From Charina bottae (lineage: Eukaryota; Chordata; Lepidosauria; Squamata; Charinaidae), in the NCBI GenBank assembly GCA_023362775.1, contig JALMGJ010000008.1:24690501-24754500 (forward strand): a stretch of DNA of 64,000 nt, read 5' to 3'. The number at the start of each line of letters is the position of its first letter. The first letter of the stretch is position 1. The translations under genes were made by a program, and so were the position numbers. The notes under the pieces are model-generated. The model ran no database searches. It was not told where the DNA came from and saw only the letters and a program-made list of their open reading frames with translations. Positions 1 to 13,699 of the stretch are shown piece by piece.

Positions 1-1601
1 CTTGTGTAGGATGGGTATGAAACTTGGAAAAAAAGGAATATTTCAGATAAAGCATGTTAAAATAAAGTTGTCACCCAGCAGTCAATTTATTTTCTCTGTC
101 TCTCACAGATTTATTTATTCTAGAATTCCGCCCACTTTTTTTTCATTGACCTTTTTTTCACCTGGTATTCAAGTGGGAACTTTATGGGGAGGAAGGTCCC
201 ATGTAATTGTCTCTGCACCTTTTTTGCTGTACTATTTCGCAGTCCAGCCTTTGTGGCAACATATCTTGTGAAAGCTTTGGAGGTTAGCTGGCAAGCTCCA
301 TTCCTTTTCATCCACAAAACCCAAGAGTGATGGCAGCCCATATTGACCTACTCTGACATGCTTGTGTGATAATCCATCTGAAGAAGGCAAACCAGAGTAA
401 GGATGCAATGCTTAATGACTTATTCTGGAGCTGTACATGTAAAATCCTAAGTGTATGATTATTGCCATTCATATATTTACTCCAACATTTATTTGCTTAT
501 AATGTAGGAAAACAGCATTATGTCTATAAATGTATGTACAGTATTATTACTACTTGGAAGTAATTCCTCCTGAGTCCTATGGATTCTTTACCTGCCAATA
601 AATGCCACTGATATCTATGAAATTTATTTTTTGAATAGCTATGTGCAGGATTTCTTGTAATGCATGATTCTGTTTCAAGAATTGCAATTTCATTTTTAAT
701 GGTTCTGTTTTATTTCCTATGATCTTTGGGATTGCAAGTAGAAGAGAGAAATTGTACCTCAGAAGAATGATTGACTTCTAGGGTGGAGAGGAACTCACAT
801 TTATTGCTTCATACTTTTAGATACAGTAAGAGAAAATACCCTTATGAGCTATTTAGAACTTCTTAAATAAAGGACACTTGTGCCTGCTAAGGGAATTGAT
901 ACAATTCACCAAAATGGTTTCATTCCATTGAAGAGCAGGAATGAAAAGCTGTAGTTTGTATTTTTATACTTACTACAGGCTGCCAGAATAATAAATTAAT
1001 TTTCCTCCCTCTTTCTTCCACTAAGTGGTGGGCATTTACTCAGTCATCAGTGCTGAAGTACATTTTGAGTTATTAACTTTACCCTTATTTGGATTTATTT
1101 TGAAAGTTCTCATAAACTCTTGCAAAGTTGAAAAGTGTGCCTGGAGCAATTCATGTTAAAAGCATTACTTTTCTGAAGTATTTATCATTATTCTTGGTTG
1201 AAATGGCATCCTCTAAATACAAAAAGGGGTCCTCAAGGGGAGAAAATAAATTATGAATTATTAACATGAGACTGCAGACTATGTTTGCTAGTTATTTTTT
1301 AATTGATAAACTAAAATTTAGCTAGCAGCCTTAAATTCTTCCAGATTTCAAGAGCCTGTAGTATATGTCTGGGGAACTGACATCAGTCCAGGAGCTACAC
1401 TCAGTCTTCTATCTGCCTTAGCAGACCATGTGATATCAGAGGCCAATCTTTAAATATGTCCCACCCTTTGACACCATCCATTTATTTATTCAGGAAGACA
1501 CGAAGAACCATTATTCTCCATCTCATTTTGCACTCAAAAAAGCCCCCCCCCTTACAGGATAAAGCAGGGACCCATTACTCTGCACCTATATGCATTTCAC
1601 C
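1..1601. other. Unique AT-rich sequence, no gene seen
   Basis: No open frame here has the look of a coding exon and no repeat family is recognisable. The short frames are chance openings in AT-rich DNA. Confidence 0.6.
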
Positions 1602-1757
1602 ATTATATTATTATATTATATTATATTATATTATATTATATTATATTATATTATATTATATTATATTATATTATTATATTATATTATATTATATTATATT
1701 ATATTATATTATATTATATTATTATATTATTATATTTACATTATATTATATATAATC
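1602..1757. repeat. (TTATA)n microsatellite
   Basis: About 150 bp of nearly pure 5-bp TTATA repeat, broken a few times by an extra ATT. It produces spurious open frames of I, L and Y codons on the plus strand that should not be annotated. Confidence 0.97.
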
Positions 1758-2838
1758 GCTCAATGGTATATGATGGCCAAACCAGTAGGAACCCTTTCTT
1801 CTTCCTTTGATCAGTTTGACTGCTTCTCTGCTTGAGAAGGCATACCAAGGTTGGACTGTCAGAAGTTACCTGTTTAACCCACTGCTCACTTCCCTTGATC
1901 ACAAAGGTATGCAACAATCATACTTGAGTTATTCTTCATTTTGAGAGAGAGTGCAGTTAGCTAGCAACACTAGGGAGAGGCAAGGGGCTTGAAGGAAGAG
2001 GAAGAGGCTTTGTTCAAGGCTCGGCAATTCAGGCTGGTTAGCCTGGCAGGCCACATAAGCCCATGGAGAAAGGGTTCATCATCCTTGCTGTAAAATGTCA
2101 TGTACTGTATATGAGCCTTGGATATGAAATTCCGCTTATCTCAATATTAAGGTTCTTCTGTCCTTGATAATCTTGGTAACCCAATCCCTCCTCACCCAAC
2201 TTCATGTCACAAATTTCCATTTTAAACCTTGGACCATTAGTTCATTGGTACTTTTCAAGGCTGTTTTTAAAATTTATGTGGCATCTGCAAACATACTAAA
2301 TTTGAACGTCAAAAATTTATTCTTAAATATTCAAATGTATATGCAAGGGATCCATGGTTCAATGAAGTTTTCAGACCTGTGTACACAGTGGTAGTTTTTA
2401 AATGGGACTATCTTTCACATTCAACATTTATTTGCATATTTTGAATTTGTCAATCATGATGAAGTCTGCTGAAGATCTGTATTCTTTATAAAACCTGAAG
2501 TTTAGAAACTCTGTTTGAGATTTTGTAGCCAAACAGGTTTAAAGGCTGGATAGTTTCTGTTCTTATATTATAATAAAGAATGTGCTGCTTGATTTGAGTA
2601 TTACTCAGGATTCAGTCCAGAATAATTAATTTTGAGAGCAAAGGTTTGGACTTTGGTGCCAAAATGCTAAATATCTTCTAAATGACCTCCCTGATAATAA
2701 CAAATAATGGGAATAGTGGCAAATTGTTCATGGTGGCTGGCACCACTTGTCAGAGCACCATTCTCATAGGACAAAATCATTATCTGGACAGAGCAAATAT
2801 ATGATTACAGAAGCTCATTTTATTAATTTAAAAAAAAA
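1758..2838. other. Unique sequence, no gene seen
   Basis: AT-rich, with no coding exon, RNA gene or recognisable repeat. Confidence 0.55.
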
Positions 2839-3058
2839 TCCTTTCAATCATGTCCAGTTCTCAGAAACTGCCTGGGCAAGTCCCTGCAGTTTTCTTGGCA
2901 AGGTTTTTCAGAAGTGGTTTGCATTGCCTTCTCCCTAGGGCTCAGAGAGAGTGACTGGCTCAAGGTCACCCAGCTGGCTTTGTGCCTAAGGTGGGACTAG
3001 AACTCATGGTCTCTGGGTTTCTAGTCTGATGCCTTAATCACTGCACCAAACTGGCTCC
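2839..3058 (-). mobile_element. Sauria-type tRNA-derived SINE
   Basis: Read on the minus strand it starts with 'gagccagtttggtg' (tRNA-like head with A box), continues through 'agttctagtcccacc' (B box) and the body 'acccagctgggtgacc', and ends in 'ctgggacatgattga'-type sequence resembling the BovB LINE tail. It matches the three plus-strand copies in this window. Flanking AT-rich sequence looks similar on both sides, but no clean target duplication can be read. Confidence 0.85.
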
Positions 3059-4397
3059 CACAATTTTTATTTTAAAGACATATTGATATCAATATTAATC
3101 AAGTAATATTAATACTAACATGTCTATAATATATATAAACCCCTATAGTAAAATTATGCTTATTTCCAAGTAAAATCATGGCAGCAACTTCAATTTCCAT
3201 TTTATCCCTGAGTTATAATGGTGTCACAATTTAAATGTGAAATTGTACATGCTCAGAGTTACATTCTTTCTGCCAGATTTGTCAAATTAAAATTTGGTTT
3301 TTGGCCATAGCAGGAATGTGGAAGCTGTTGTAAAGCATATTATGTTCGTTAGTGTGGAAGACTGGGTGCTTTATGTGTATGGAAGAGAACTGGGTATAGA
3401 GAAAGAAATATATAAACCATTTACCTGCAGCACTACACATAATTTTTTTTATTACAGCAACAAATTCTGCCTTTATGTGGACTCATAATATAACCTTCAA
3501 CCATAAAACCCCAAGATTATAAATGTAATGATTTTAAGAGATAATGTTGGACTTTGTCTACCTAGATGGCAGCATCAAGCCAATCTGAAATCTGGCTGAT
3601 TTCAAAACGCTAAACAGATTAGACTTGGTTAGTATTAGAATGGGAGTCAGCCAGGACATCTGAAGGCTGCATACTAGATTAGGAAGCTGAAAAAAAAATA
3701 AGGCAGTGGAAAATTAATTCCGTTCTGCTGTAAAGCAAATTAAACAGGCATGTTTGTTAAGTCACCAGGAATCAAGCTCAACTCAAGGGACTTCTTACTT
3801 TATTTTTTAAGCTTTGTTTTAGTCCTGTCAGAAACTTTGCACTTGATCAAAAGAATGAAGGAATTGAGATTGCCTAGAAATAATGGCATCTATATTTTTT
3901 TCTGAAAATTTGGTGAAACTGATACCAGTGAAACCTACTGCTAACAAATGCATTCAGTATACAATTTCCATTTTGAGACTCACTTTAAAGTACAGATTTT
4001 ATGGTAGAAATAGCTGACCTAAAATTTGGACCTTCTTAATCCTTCCCCCTCCACTGTTTTTCATAACACCTTGCTTAATGAACCATTCTGAAAATTCCTT
4101 TTTGCCTCATTTTGGTTAATCTACCAAAGATATTGCCCAAGTGTAAACTATGAAATATCAAGCTATTTAATTTCCAAGCACTGCCAGTTAAATGTAAACC
4201 ATAGAAGTATGGATAATTCCAGATCTTGCAGATCTCTATTCATCCAATCATGCCTTGATAGTGTTTTCACAGAAGTGGGTGTCTAGTTTATTTGTGATTT
4301 TTTAAAATGAAAATCTCCTACCCATCTTGGCCAGTGTTGCAGTACATATAGCACTTTTTCTCTTTTGCCTACACAAGAATCAAATATCAAACACACT
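3059..4397. other. Unique sequence, no gene seen
   Basis: No coding exon or recognisable repeat. Bases 3690-3800 have a balanced, non-repetitive composition that could be conserved non-coding DNA, but this cannot be judged from one genome. Confidence 0.5.
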
Positions 4398-4463
4398 GGA
4401 AAGGAAGGAAGGAAGGAAGGAAGGAAGGAAGGAAGGAAGGAAGGAAGGAAGGAAGGAAGGAAA
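4398..4463. repeat. (GGAA)n microsatellite
   Basis: About 16 perfect tandem copies of GGAA on the plus strand. Such tracts can bind ETS proteins in vertebrates, but nothing here shows that they do. Confidence 0.97.
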
Positions 4464-5619
4464 AATTAAGGTGTGTAAGTGGAGAAAAAAAATCTAACAA
4501 TTGCTTTCTGAGGAAAAAGTTCTTCAGTTGAATCAGATTACAGCTCCCTATTTCCAGTGATAACATATATTTTTAAGTGATGTTATATTATAGGTCAAAG
4601 TTCACTTTACATGATTGGGATGGATACATGATAGAAAATTCTAATATAATGACAGTTTGAATTCCCCACAGGATGTTGTTGTCATTCTTCTGTCTGTTTG
4701 TTGTTTCGTACACATTAAATGTAATTTGTTATTTACATTGTTCTAGTATTTAGATCAAAGAATGAGAAATCCAGGGGCTAGTGACAATTCTAATCCATAG
4801 TTTTAAAATATAAGCCTTATTATATTAGGATAAATATTAAGCAAAAATAGCAAACACACTGTTAGAAAGACAACAATTTCAAATTATTAAAGTGCAAACC
4901 ATTAGTGGAACTGCCAAGTTAACCAAATAAAGTCTGACTTGAATTGCAGTTGGATAATGTTCTGTCAATTTGTCAGCAAGATGAGGTAACAGCTTTATCA
5001 ATATTTGCAAGAGGCTGTTGCTTTCTACTGTTTCTCTCTGTTACTTCAGATGACCAAGATGACCATTTTTACCAGGAAGAATGGAATAACATTTAACTGT
5101 CAGAAGGGTAAACACAGGTTTAATGAAAAATTATGCCAGTCTTTCATGAAATCAGGCATAAGATCTTTCTGTAAATTTTTCTCATTAAGTCACATAGAAG
5201 TCACATAGAACCATTGTGATTCAGATTCCCATAATAAAATAATTAGTGAATGGACTGTGCAAAAAATAAAATTTGTTTTTACTTTCAATTTGTTATTTTT
5301 AAGGAAGGATGCCTCAGGAAAATGCAAAGTGTCATAAAAACGGAGTCACCAGTTTTCCCAAGGGCAACCACAGGTGCTAAAATTGAAGCTCCAGAAAATG
5401 TTTTATATATTTAAAAAAAAATCTTCCTCTTGCTATCTGTCATCAAGAAGAGGCGATATAGAACAGTAACAAACTCATGTTCATAGGATAACAAAGGAAA
5501 AAGTTAATGGACACAGATTTACAAATTATTAATGATTTCTCTTGCCATTTTTTGAAAAATGAATGCTGTGCACAGTGTCCCTCTCCCCAAACAGATTGCA
5601 TTTTATTCCTCTGCAGTTT

Positions 5620-6120
5620 GTCCATCAGGCTTCACTCTGACAACATAATCCAAAACTAATCCACAGCATTCAGCTTTCCTTGTTGGCTCTCATGCACACT
5701 GCTTAGACAAATCCTGCTACCTGTCAGCCCTCCTGTGTGCCAGACAGCCTGCCAGGTTAACCCCTAGGGAAACGAAAGACCCAGTGACTTAACCCCTGCT
5801 TCCCTTTTAATAATCCACTGTAAATACATAGTGTTAATGGGCTAACTGTGGTAATCAGAGCTGGATCCCTTAAAATCTGTTTCATACACACTTGTTAAGC
5901 AGTAGGGATTGGAGCATTGCTGTTAGAAAAAGGGAAGGTGCTCCGTCCAAGAATGCCAGACTAAAGCAGCAGATGGAGAGGACACATTGTAAGGTTTTAA
6001 TCCATTAAAGCAGTGTGTGTAAACACATGCATCTAGGCCACGGAGCTGCCTATAAATCCACTGTTTTAAACTGTCAGTTTAATATCAAGTTAAGGGGAAA
6101 CAAAGGTATCTAGAAACTGT
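5620..6120. other. Candidate conserved non-coding element
   Basis: This stretch is free of repeat signatures, less AT-biased than its surroundings and rich in homeodomain-type cores (ATTA or TTAAT, for example near 5810-5860 and 6000-6070). No long frame is open. The call is an inference from texture only. Confidence 0.25.
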
Positions 6121-7197
6121 AATTTTGGGAAAAACACGTCCATGGTCAATCATGCAAGTGTTCTTCCAGATTTTGCTTTTCACACTCTACTTTTCTTTAC
6201 CAACATCCCTCCCTATACAGTCCCAATTCTTAGTTTCAAATCTTCATCTAAAATTTAAGTACAAAATGCCTTTACTATTATCATAACATTTCACAAAGTT
6301 CTGAGACATTATTGTGCCTTGTCAAAGATTCTTCAGCTGGAAGGCCTCCTAAAATATGAAACACACAGTACAGCTTGAACAACAAAGTTTTTCAAAGTAC
6401 TCACTCTTTATGGGGGAGAGAAAACCCCCCCAAAGCAAAGCACCACTGGTCTTCATTGGAATTCAAGGCACATCACTCTGTCATTCTGTGGCAGCATCAA
6501 CAATCTGCAGCAGAAGTATGGCATACCCAGAGCACTTAAAAGCCCCTCTAAGCTCAGCCACATGAGATCTGTAATAAAACATTGCTCAGCTCATTTAATG
6601 ATTGGAAGGCATGATGTCCAGAGCTCCAGGTTAACATCTGACGTGGGGGAAGGTAAAGTAACCCATGTGGAGGTGGTCCTGAGCTCTATCATAAAAAGTA
6701 CTAGGAAGGAAAGGCATTTATTTTAACTCAATTACATTTCTGGCAGCCTCTTGACAGGAAGAAAGGATATTGATTCAATTTCTTTTTGGCTATTTATGCA
6801 AATTTTCTTAAACAATAACTTTGTAGTTATTTGATCTTGCATTAAGAGAGCATTCAGGATTGCAACCCCATAGGATTTTCAGACAACTATCTTGATTTAA
6901 GCATCCTTAAAATTTGAAGAAACTTCTAAAATATCAAGTTAGTAGTAATGTAGTCATATTTTCAGTTTCTAGTAAATGAATGTTAAAGACCTTTGGAAAT
7001 TTTTTTAATCAGTTAAGACAATTTCTGATTTATGCAAGCTTTGTGCTCATTTCTTAACCAATTATGTTTCCTCAAATTTACTTTAGTAGTTCATTTGTTG
7101 CTTCTCTTCTCTTTCTTTCCCTCTTTTTTTCTTTTAAGACACATTTTTATTTTGTTTTAAAATCATTGCTATATATAAACCTATGTAAACATTATAA
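6121..7197. other. Unique sequence, no gene seen
   Basis: AT-rich, without a coding exon or recognised repeat. The last 8 bases are the left target duplication of the following SINE. Confidence 0.5.
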
Positions 7198-7436
7198 AGA
7201 ACCAGTTTGGTGTAGTGGTTAAGGCATCAGGCTAGAAACTGTGAGACCGTGAGTTCTAGTCCCACCTTAGGCACAAAGCCAGCTGGGTGACCTTGAGCCA
7301 GCCACTTTCTCTCAGCCCCAGGAAGGAGGCAAAGGCAAACCACTTCTGAAAAACGTTGGCAAGAAAACTGCAGGGACTTGTCCAGACAGTCTCTTAGAAT
7401 CAGACACAATTGAATGGATAAAAATCAAAAACAAAG
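7198..7436 (+). mobile_element. Sauria-type SINE with target duplication
   Basis: The tRNA-derived head 'agaaccagtttggtgtag' holds the A box, and a B box ('gagttctagtcccacc') follows. The body continues to 'caaaccacttctgaaaaac', and the tail ('agaatcagacacaattgaa') resembles the end of BovB. The 8-bp direct repeat 'cattataa' flanks it at 7190-7197 and 7437-7444, which fixes both ends. Confidence 0.92.
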
Positions 7437-8661
7437 CATTATAATGAATTCATATACATTAATTTTTAGTAAAGTTTATCACACAGTTTTATTATAAAGC
7501 AAAGTTCCTGAACAAGAATGAATGGAAGAAAGATTTTAGTCTTATATTTGTTCTTGAAAAATAATGTTTAACCGAGTTTCAGAGGTTAATATAAAAGTTC
7601 AGCAAAATACAGTTTGGTAAATTCCAGAAATAAAGCATAAAATTGAGCAGAATATGAGCACTTCATGAGCACTTCATGAGCAGATGTTAAATGCTTTATT
7701 TGAACATTACGCAGACACCATTCTTGTTATGCTGTTTTCTAAACTATTATCTTTTAATAAATGTGGGTTTTTCATTGTTACGCTAGGCTAAATTGAATTG
7801 ATGCAAACAAGTTAAAAAAAGCCCTTTGGCAATGAATAACAATGGCTAGTTTGCTAATCAAAATAAAAAGATATATACAAATTTTGTGGAACTTTGCAAA
7901 CTGTAGCCACAAAAATCATCTTGGTCTTTGCTGCCAAAAGTTATCTAGTCTTCAGGGATGCAAACCAAATTAATTTTGAAATAGCTGCATGCTGTGGTTA
8001 TCTAGGAAATGCCTCCATTTACAACTAATTTTTTTTTCTTTTGTGCTTACTCTTTTGAATTAGATTAGCAACATCCACGAGCTAATCAGTAAAATTATTA
8101 CATTTTCATAAATTTGTAAAAAATATGTATTACTAGATGCTGAGATTTAAAATAAATAAGATCTGATAGTTTAGTTATGTGAAGCCTATTAGAAATGAAC
8201 CTCAAAGTTTTTTTTAAAGTACAGGAGCAATACTTTTTCAGTGTATGAAAGTTGACAATACTGGGTCCTTTGCTACCTCATGACTAGCTTACCATATTTT
8301 CAAACAATTTAGTTGGAAGAAATCAGATGGATCTTTCAAAGTCCTCTTTCCCTTTGCAAAGCACACAGGTTTTGATATTAAACTGAAACTGGAATCTTAG
8401 GCATTATAAAATTGCTGTGTTTTGGTTGAGGATATTATGCAAATCCTGCTCCCTCTACCCTCACATCTTGTAGTTTGTGCTGCAAGGTTTGAAGAGACAT
8501 TGTTATTAGCTTATTCAGCTATTTTCCTAAAGGTATGAGGATATATAATGAAAGATGAGGTGGACAGGTTCACCCCACCTTCCATAGTTTCATCTTGTCC
8601 ACTCTTGCCTTTACTGATCCTGATTCAGGGAATCTGCAAGGATGAGGGAGTTATAAAAAAG
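7437..8661. other. Unique sequence, no gene seen
   Basis: No coding exon. There is a small tandem duplication of 'gagcacttcat' near 7667-7690. Bases 7700-7870 are non-repetitive with SOX-like and homeodomain-like cores ('aacaatggc', 'ctaatca'), at most a weak regulatory candidate. Confidence 0.45.
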
Positions 8662-8778
8662 TCAAGATGGCAGCCACAGCTGTGTGATTAAAAACCCTGT
8701 CTCCTTTTTACATGTGTCTCACACTCGATGCATGTGAAAAGGGGGTGGGACTTTGTGCACCAATGGCTGCCATCTTGA
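8662..8778. repeat. 15-bp perfect inverted repeat, possible MITE
   Basis: 'tcaagatggcagcca' at 8662-8676 is mirrored exactly as its reverse complement at 8764-8778, spanning 117 bp. This is the size and shape of a small foldback DNA transposon, but no target duplication is clear. The CAAGATGGC core also resembles a YY1 site. Confidence 0.4.
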
Positions 8779-9214
8779 ATTTCTGACCTCTTTCTGTGGA
8801 CATCACTTTCTTGATCTCTGTTAGGAGGTCTGACAGGGAACTATGGTTTCACTTTCTTGAATGAGAGCACTGCTGTTCACATGACCTGGACCCAGGTTGT
8901 GTAGATAGTTGTAGTCATATTGAGATGTATATTTATACCTCCTTCTTGGACCTCCTCACTCAGTGTGTGGAGATCAAAGAGAGCCAAGGATGAGATGGCA
9001 GTGACATTCTTATCTGTTTTACAAACAAATGGCTATTTATTTACCCAAGCTTTCCTTGGAATAAATGCTATTACTCTCTTCTGGATTCTAAATATAACTG
9101 GACTTCACTGCAGAATTGGGGAGAGATATTTTAATTTTTGCAGTTGCTTGCTTTCATGTCAATTTAATTAAAAAATAATTATTATAGTTACTGATTTTAT
9201 ACTTGCATGGTATA

Positions 9215-9470
9215 GGTAAGGCCCTAAAGACCTGGTTCTGTGTCCAGGCCTGTGGCTCTGAGTGTGTGAAGGGTCCTGTCTTCTGGCTGTGCTAGTGCCT
9301 GTCGATTGTGATATCTTCCTTGGCTGCTGTGTATTTTATTTTTTGTATTTGTGATTGGAATTGTTTTTCATTTATTTTGAGATTGTTTGCCACCCAAAGT
9401 CACTTGTTGAGATGGGCGACCATACAAATTGAAACAAATAAATAAACAACAAATAAACTCTGTCGTGAAA
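9215..9470 (+). mobile_element. L2/CR1-type LINE 3' end fragment
   Basis: It begins near 'aggccctaaagacctggt' (the last codons of the reverse transcriptase ORF) and runs to 'gccacccaaagtcacttgt..gagatgggcgacc' followed by AAATA-type repeats. This is the 3' stem and tail seen in better-preserved copies at 22664 and 34440. A 5'-truncated, old copy. Confidence 0.75.
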
Positions 9471-12400
9471 GATAATCCAGAAATATTTTTTAAAATACTG
9501 ACATCTTAAACATTTTAGGGAATTAAATGTCAGGGCTAACATGATTAACAGGGTTAACGTAACTCAATCCAGAAATGTATTGGAATTCAGTTAGTTCCTT
9601 TCAAAACTGGGTTTTAATAATACATTTCTTTTTGATCTTGCTTATTGTCAGGTTCCTGGGGATGACACCCATTTCCTCCACACCGTGTTTCAGCTATGGG
9701 CATACATTGCTAAGATGATTGCATAGTGTATTCAAATCAGGGAAAATATATTTTCTTCAATAAATTGAATAACTCAATTAATTCATTTCTTTTTTTAAAA
9801 AAATAACAAACAGAAAAACGTAATATGTTAAAAAAAATCTTAAGCTATCTGTTGATACTGAACAGGCATATGCAGTAAGCTACATTTGCAAATATTATCT
9901 TGTTCTATAGTTCTATAGAACTTAACAGTGTTTATACTGTTTGTAGCCTAGTTCCTGTTTTTTTAAAAATTGAAATGTGCGTTAGCATTTTGGAAGTATT
10001 GGTACATCCCTAAAAGCTGAAACTAACTTGAATTTTAGTTTCATGATCTTTTGGAGACAAAAAAAAATTACACTGTGCAGCTATTAGTAACTTGTGGAAT
10101 GTGAGCCTATTTAAACCTCAAGACAGAATAAACAATAGATACTATCCATCAGTCTCACTAATCATTTTGGAATGTTTTTTTAAAGACTTGATTTACTTTA
10201 GACTCTTCTCTTTCAATCAAGGGAGGTACTAACAATTCATGTATGTAATGAGTGATAAACGAGTGACCAAAAGAATGGGAATAATATTCTTAGGGTTAAT
10301 TTTGCATAAAATGCAATATGATTTTTGCATATTTAGCTTTTGCTATTATGTAATGTTTCTAATATCAGTCTGAGGCCAAATGAGTATTTGCAGAGGATCT
10401 ACGTAGATGTCAACCACTCCCAAGTTCCCCATGTAATCACATAACTATTCTTTGTGTGACCTGACAAGTTGTTCCTGGAATCTGGGTGATCTGTGAAGTC
10501 TCTGCTGCAATGGAAAAAATTGGCAAAACTTTTGTACACGTGCAGATATACTTTTGCATGACAATGGGTTGTGTTCTTGGTCCCTCTTCCTTTGATATGT
10601 TATGGAACACATGAAATAAACATTTTCTGGAAGGCATAACATTATTTTCCTCCAACATGGGTTTACTTCATTCCTAGCATTTATAAAAATAGACATACAT
10701 TCAAGAGACTGGGGAACTGTTTTATACCCAAGCCAATGTTACTAGCAAAGTCAAGGCAAGATGAAAAACAACAATCCTCAAACATGGTCATATGAGTCAG
10801 TGCTAGTTTCCCAGTGACATAAAATTATTCTGATAGTATGCAATATTATTTTCTCCACAGAGAACTGTAGAACAGGCCATACTCTTGCACAAGATGCAAA
10901 AGAATTTTCATTGCTTTCAAGTCCTGGAGATAGAATGTCTTTGAAGATTTGTATGTGATCTTCATTTATTCTAAAATATTCTACATATCTCTTCTTACAA
11001 TCCTATAGTTACAGTATATGCTCCCAAGATAAATTTTTTCTTGTATTTTCAAAAATAGTGGCATACTTCCAGTAGTGAGAAAATAAATGGTCAGTACTTA
11101 GCTGCTGATTATGACATTTGGTTTCTCAACTTCTTTGCCTTCTTCCATTTAATTCACTCAAGCGGATAATCTGATATATCTGTTACTCAGAGGAAGAAAC
11201 TTGGCAGCTGCAGGAATCTACAGGTCAAGCTGTGGAATGCAATTTTCTTTTCATGAAACAGCAGTGGACATACTGGTGAATGGTTCTGGGATAATTAAAG
11301 CAATATATAGTAGATATTAATATCTACTTTGCCATTTCATGTTAGCCAGATCTGGAGGAACAAATTACATTTTAAGGTGTCTTTATCAGCCTACTATCAC
11401 AGTACGATTTTCTAAAGTTCTACTGAGGAAGACAAATATTTTGACCCAGGATTTTTCTCTTATTTTGATCAACTATTATATATTCCAATATTCCTAATCC
11501 CCATCCTTTTATGTTTTAGACAATCCAAAAAACAAACACTAACATTTTCTTAGGATTTCTGATGACTCCTATAGCTGCAGCACAAGTACTCAGCATATAT
11601 TTATGGAAATTGCAAGGCAATTGGTTGATACTGTAAGCTACTGAGCAATGTTTACAGAACATTCCTACCGCTGATTTTTGAGCATTGTGCTGCAATAGGA
11701 TCATGCAGCATGGAATATTATAAAGTTGCCAATATTTCAAAATTATCTTTTTCCATATCATTTGGCTTGTTGAAAATATGTCAAAACAAATTATATCCCA
11801 TGTACTGAGTATATCCCATATACCGAGTTGATGATTCCCAGTTTTGTCAACAACTGAGGCTGAAGAATGGAACCTGGATCATTTTGCATTTGATGCATAT
11901 GCTCTATTAAGATAAAAACTTCTGGAGGGCTCAGAAGGAATGGAAGGAGTACTCCCGGTCTCTACCTCCTGAACGGTTGCCTTCTCTCTCTAATGATAAG
12001 GTTGCCATGTCTTTCAAGCCTTGATGATAAGAACTTGAGGACCTCTTTTGGTGCTGTAGAACGATGCATCATAACTTTTCAAAGAATATAATCAGCGTGT
12101 TCCAAGTTTTTCAGGAATTCTGGCAGCCATGGCATCGTGATGAACAGAAAGTGGGCTACCTGAAAATCAATTAGAGCCAAGATAAAATGCAAATGGAAAC
12201 AGAAAGAAACATGTATAGCCATAGAGAATCAGGTTGAAGCTAGAGTTTGGTTTGAGAATATAGACAGCCCTCCCCTCCCCCAATTCAAATGACTGTAGTG
12301 ATCAGGATATAAGCAACCCTGCTTTTTGTAAAGGGAGGCAGCAGTGTCTTAAAATAGCACTTATGTCGGCTTTTGTCGCATTAACTGTGGGAACCCTGAT

Positions 12401-12929
12401 GGAAATACATTTAGGCACTTGAAGACTATAAGTTCTGAGATAAGCCTAGCTGATAACTGTGAACAGCTTGCCTGAGAGGTAAATTGCATGCAGAAACTAA
12501 ACATGACAGCCAGAGATAAAGCACTTATTATGATTAATACCAGAAGATGTAGCAGGCTTTACTTATTGCAGCCTCAGGAAACCTCATTTTTTTCTTTTTT
12601 ACCAATTCATTTGTATTTCTAAAGCAGATTTTTATTTATTTATCAGAGACAAACTTTTTTGTGGATTTCTCCAGCAAATTTCAACCTTGGTATTGTTTGA
12701 CTATTGCATAACAGTTTACAAGACATTATATTTCCTGTTAAAATACAAAACATTTTAGGTTTATGAAATATGCATCTTTAGATGGGAAGGAATGGGAAAC
12801 TGCTTTAACTACACAACTCATGAAATAGTATATAATCCTACATATTCCTAATTAAAATGGAAAAAAAGAAGAAACAACCAAGATTGATGTTACATTGCAA
12901 ATGATATCCAAGAGTGAAAGTTCACACAT

Positions 12930-13025
12930 GGAGAGAAGAAGAAGTAGAGGAGGAGGAGGAGACTTGAGGGGAGGGGAGGGGAGGGGAGGGAAAGGCAGCA
13001 GGGGAGGAAAGGGAAGGAGAAGGAA
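12930..13025. repeat. Purine-rich (GGGGA)n-type tract
   Basis: Nearly all-purine plus strand with a GGGGA core at about 12967-12994. It opens a Gly/Arg-rich frame on one strand and a Pro-rich frame on the other, neither a credible protein. Confidence 0.9.
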
Positions 13026-13671
13026 GTTCGGAACAACAGACATTGGCAAATGCCCTCATTTTATTGTCATTATTCTTGAAAATCCAAAATCATCTTCAAC
13101 TATCCAATAATGAAGATTTCTTATTTTCCCATTCTGTTTTGAGCTATGTACCTATTGTTATTACAGTTTGCCACATATCTCTTTACCAGTCTTCTAAAGA
13201 GGATAGATTTTTTCCCTCCCTATCAGTGTTTTTCAAACAATATCTAAGATATATTTTAATATACTGCTGAGTTGATATATTGCTCATTTTATGCATTAGT
13301 AAATGTGTCTGAGACTGTTTTTTTTAAAAAAAATTCCTGGGTCTATTTAAAAACCACTTCTACCAGTCTGTTTTTAAAAATGGAAACATGATATACAGTA
13401 CAGTATATGATCTGTATTAATTTGTCTAAAAATCAGTTTATTAGAGGATGAATATAAATTGATATGGTAATTATCCTGCACCTTATTCAGGAGTAAATCT
13501 GTGGAATTTATTGGGTAGTTGTGAAGAAGATAGCAATTCATATTAAAAAAATAAACAAATAAACATACTGGCTAGAATACACATTTGATTTTAAAACTTT
13601 CTATCACATGACATGTTCCAAAACACAAGGAGCCAAATTTTGCTTAATTTAAATTTGGAAGTGTGAAAATT

Positions 13672-13699
13672 AAACAAACAAACAAACAAACAAACAAAC
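13672..13699. repeat. (AAAC)n microsatellite
   Basis: Seven tandem AAAC units. Confidence 0.95.

Noticed and set aside
1456..1835. Two open frames of I, L and Y codons
   Set aside because: They are translations of the TTATA microsatellite.
12852..13110. Proline-rich and Gly/Arg-rich frames
   Set aside because: They are compositional artefacts of the purine tract.
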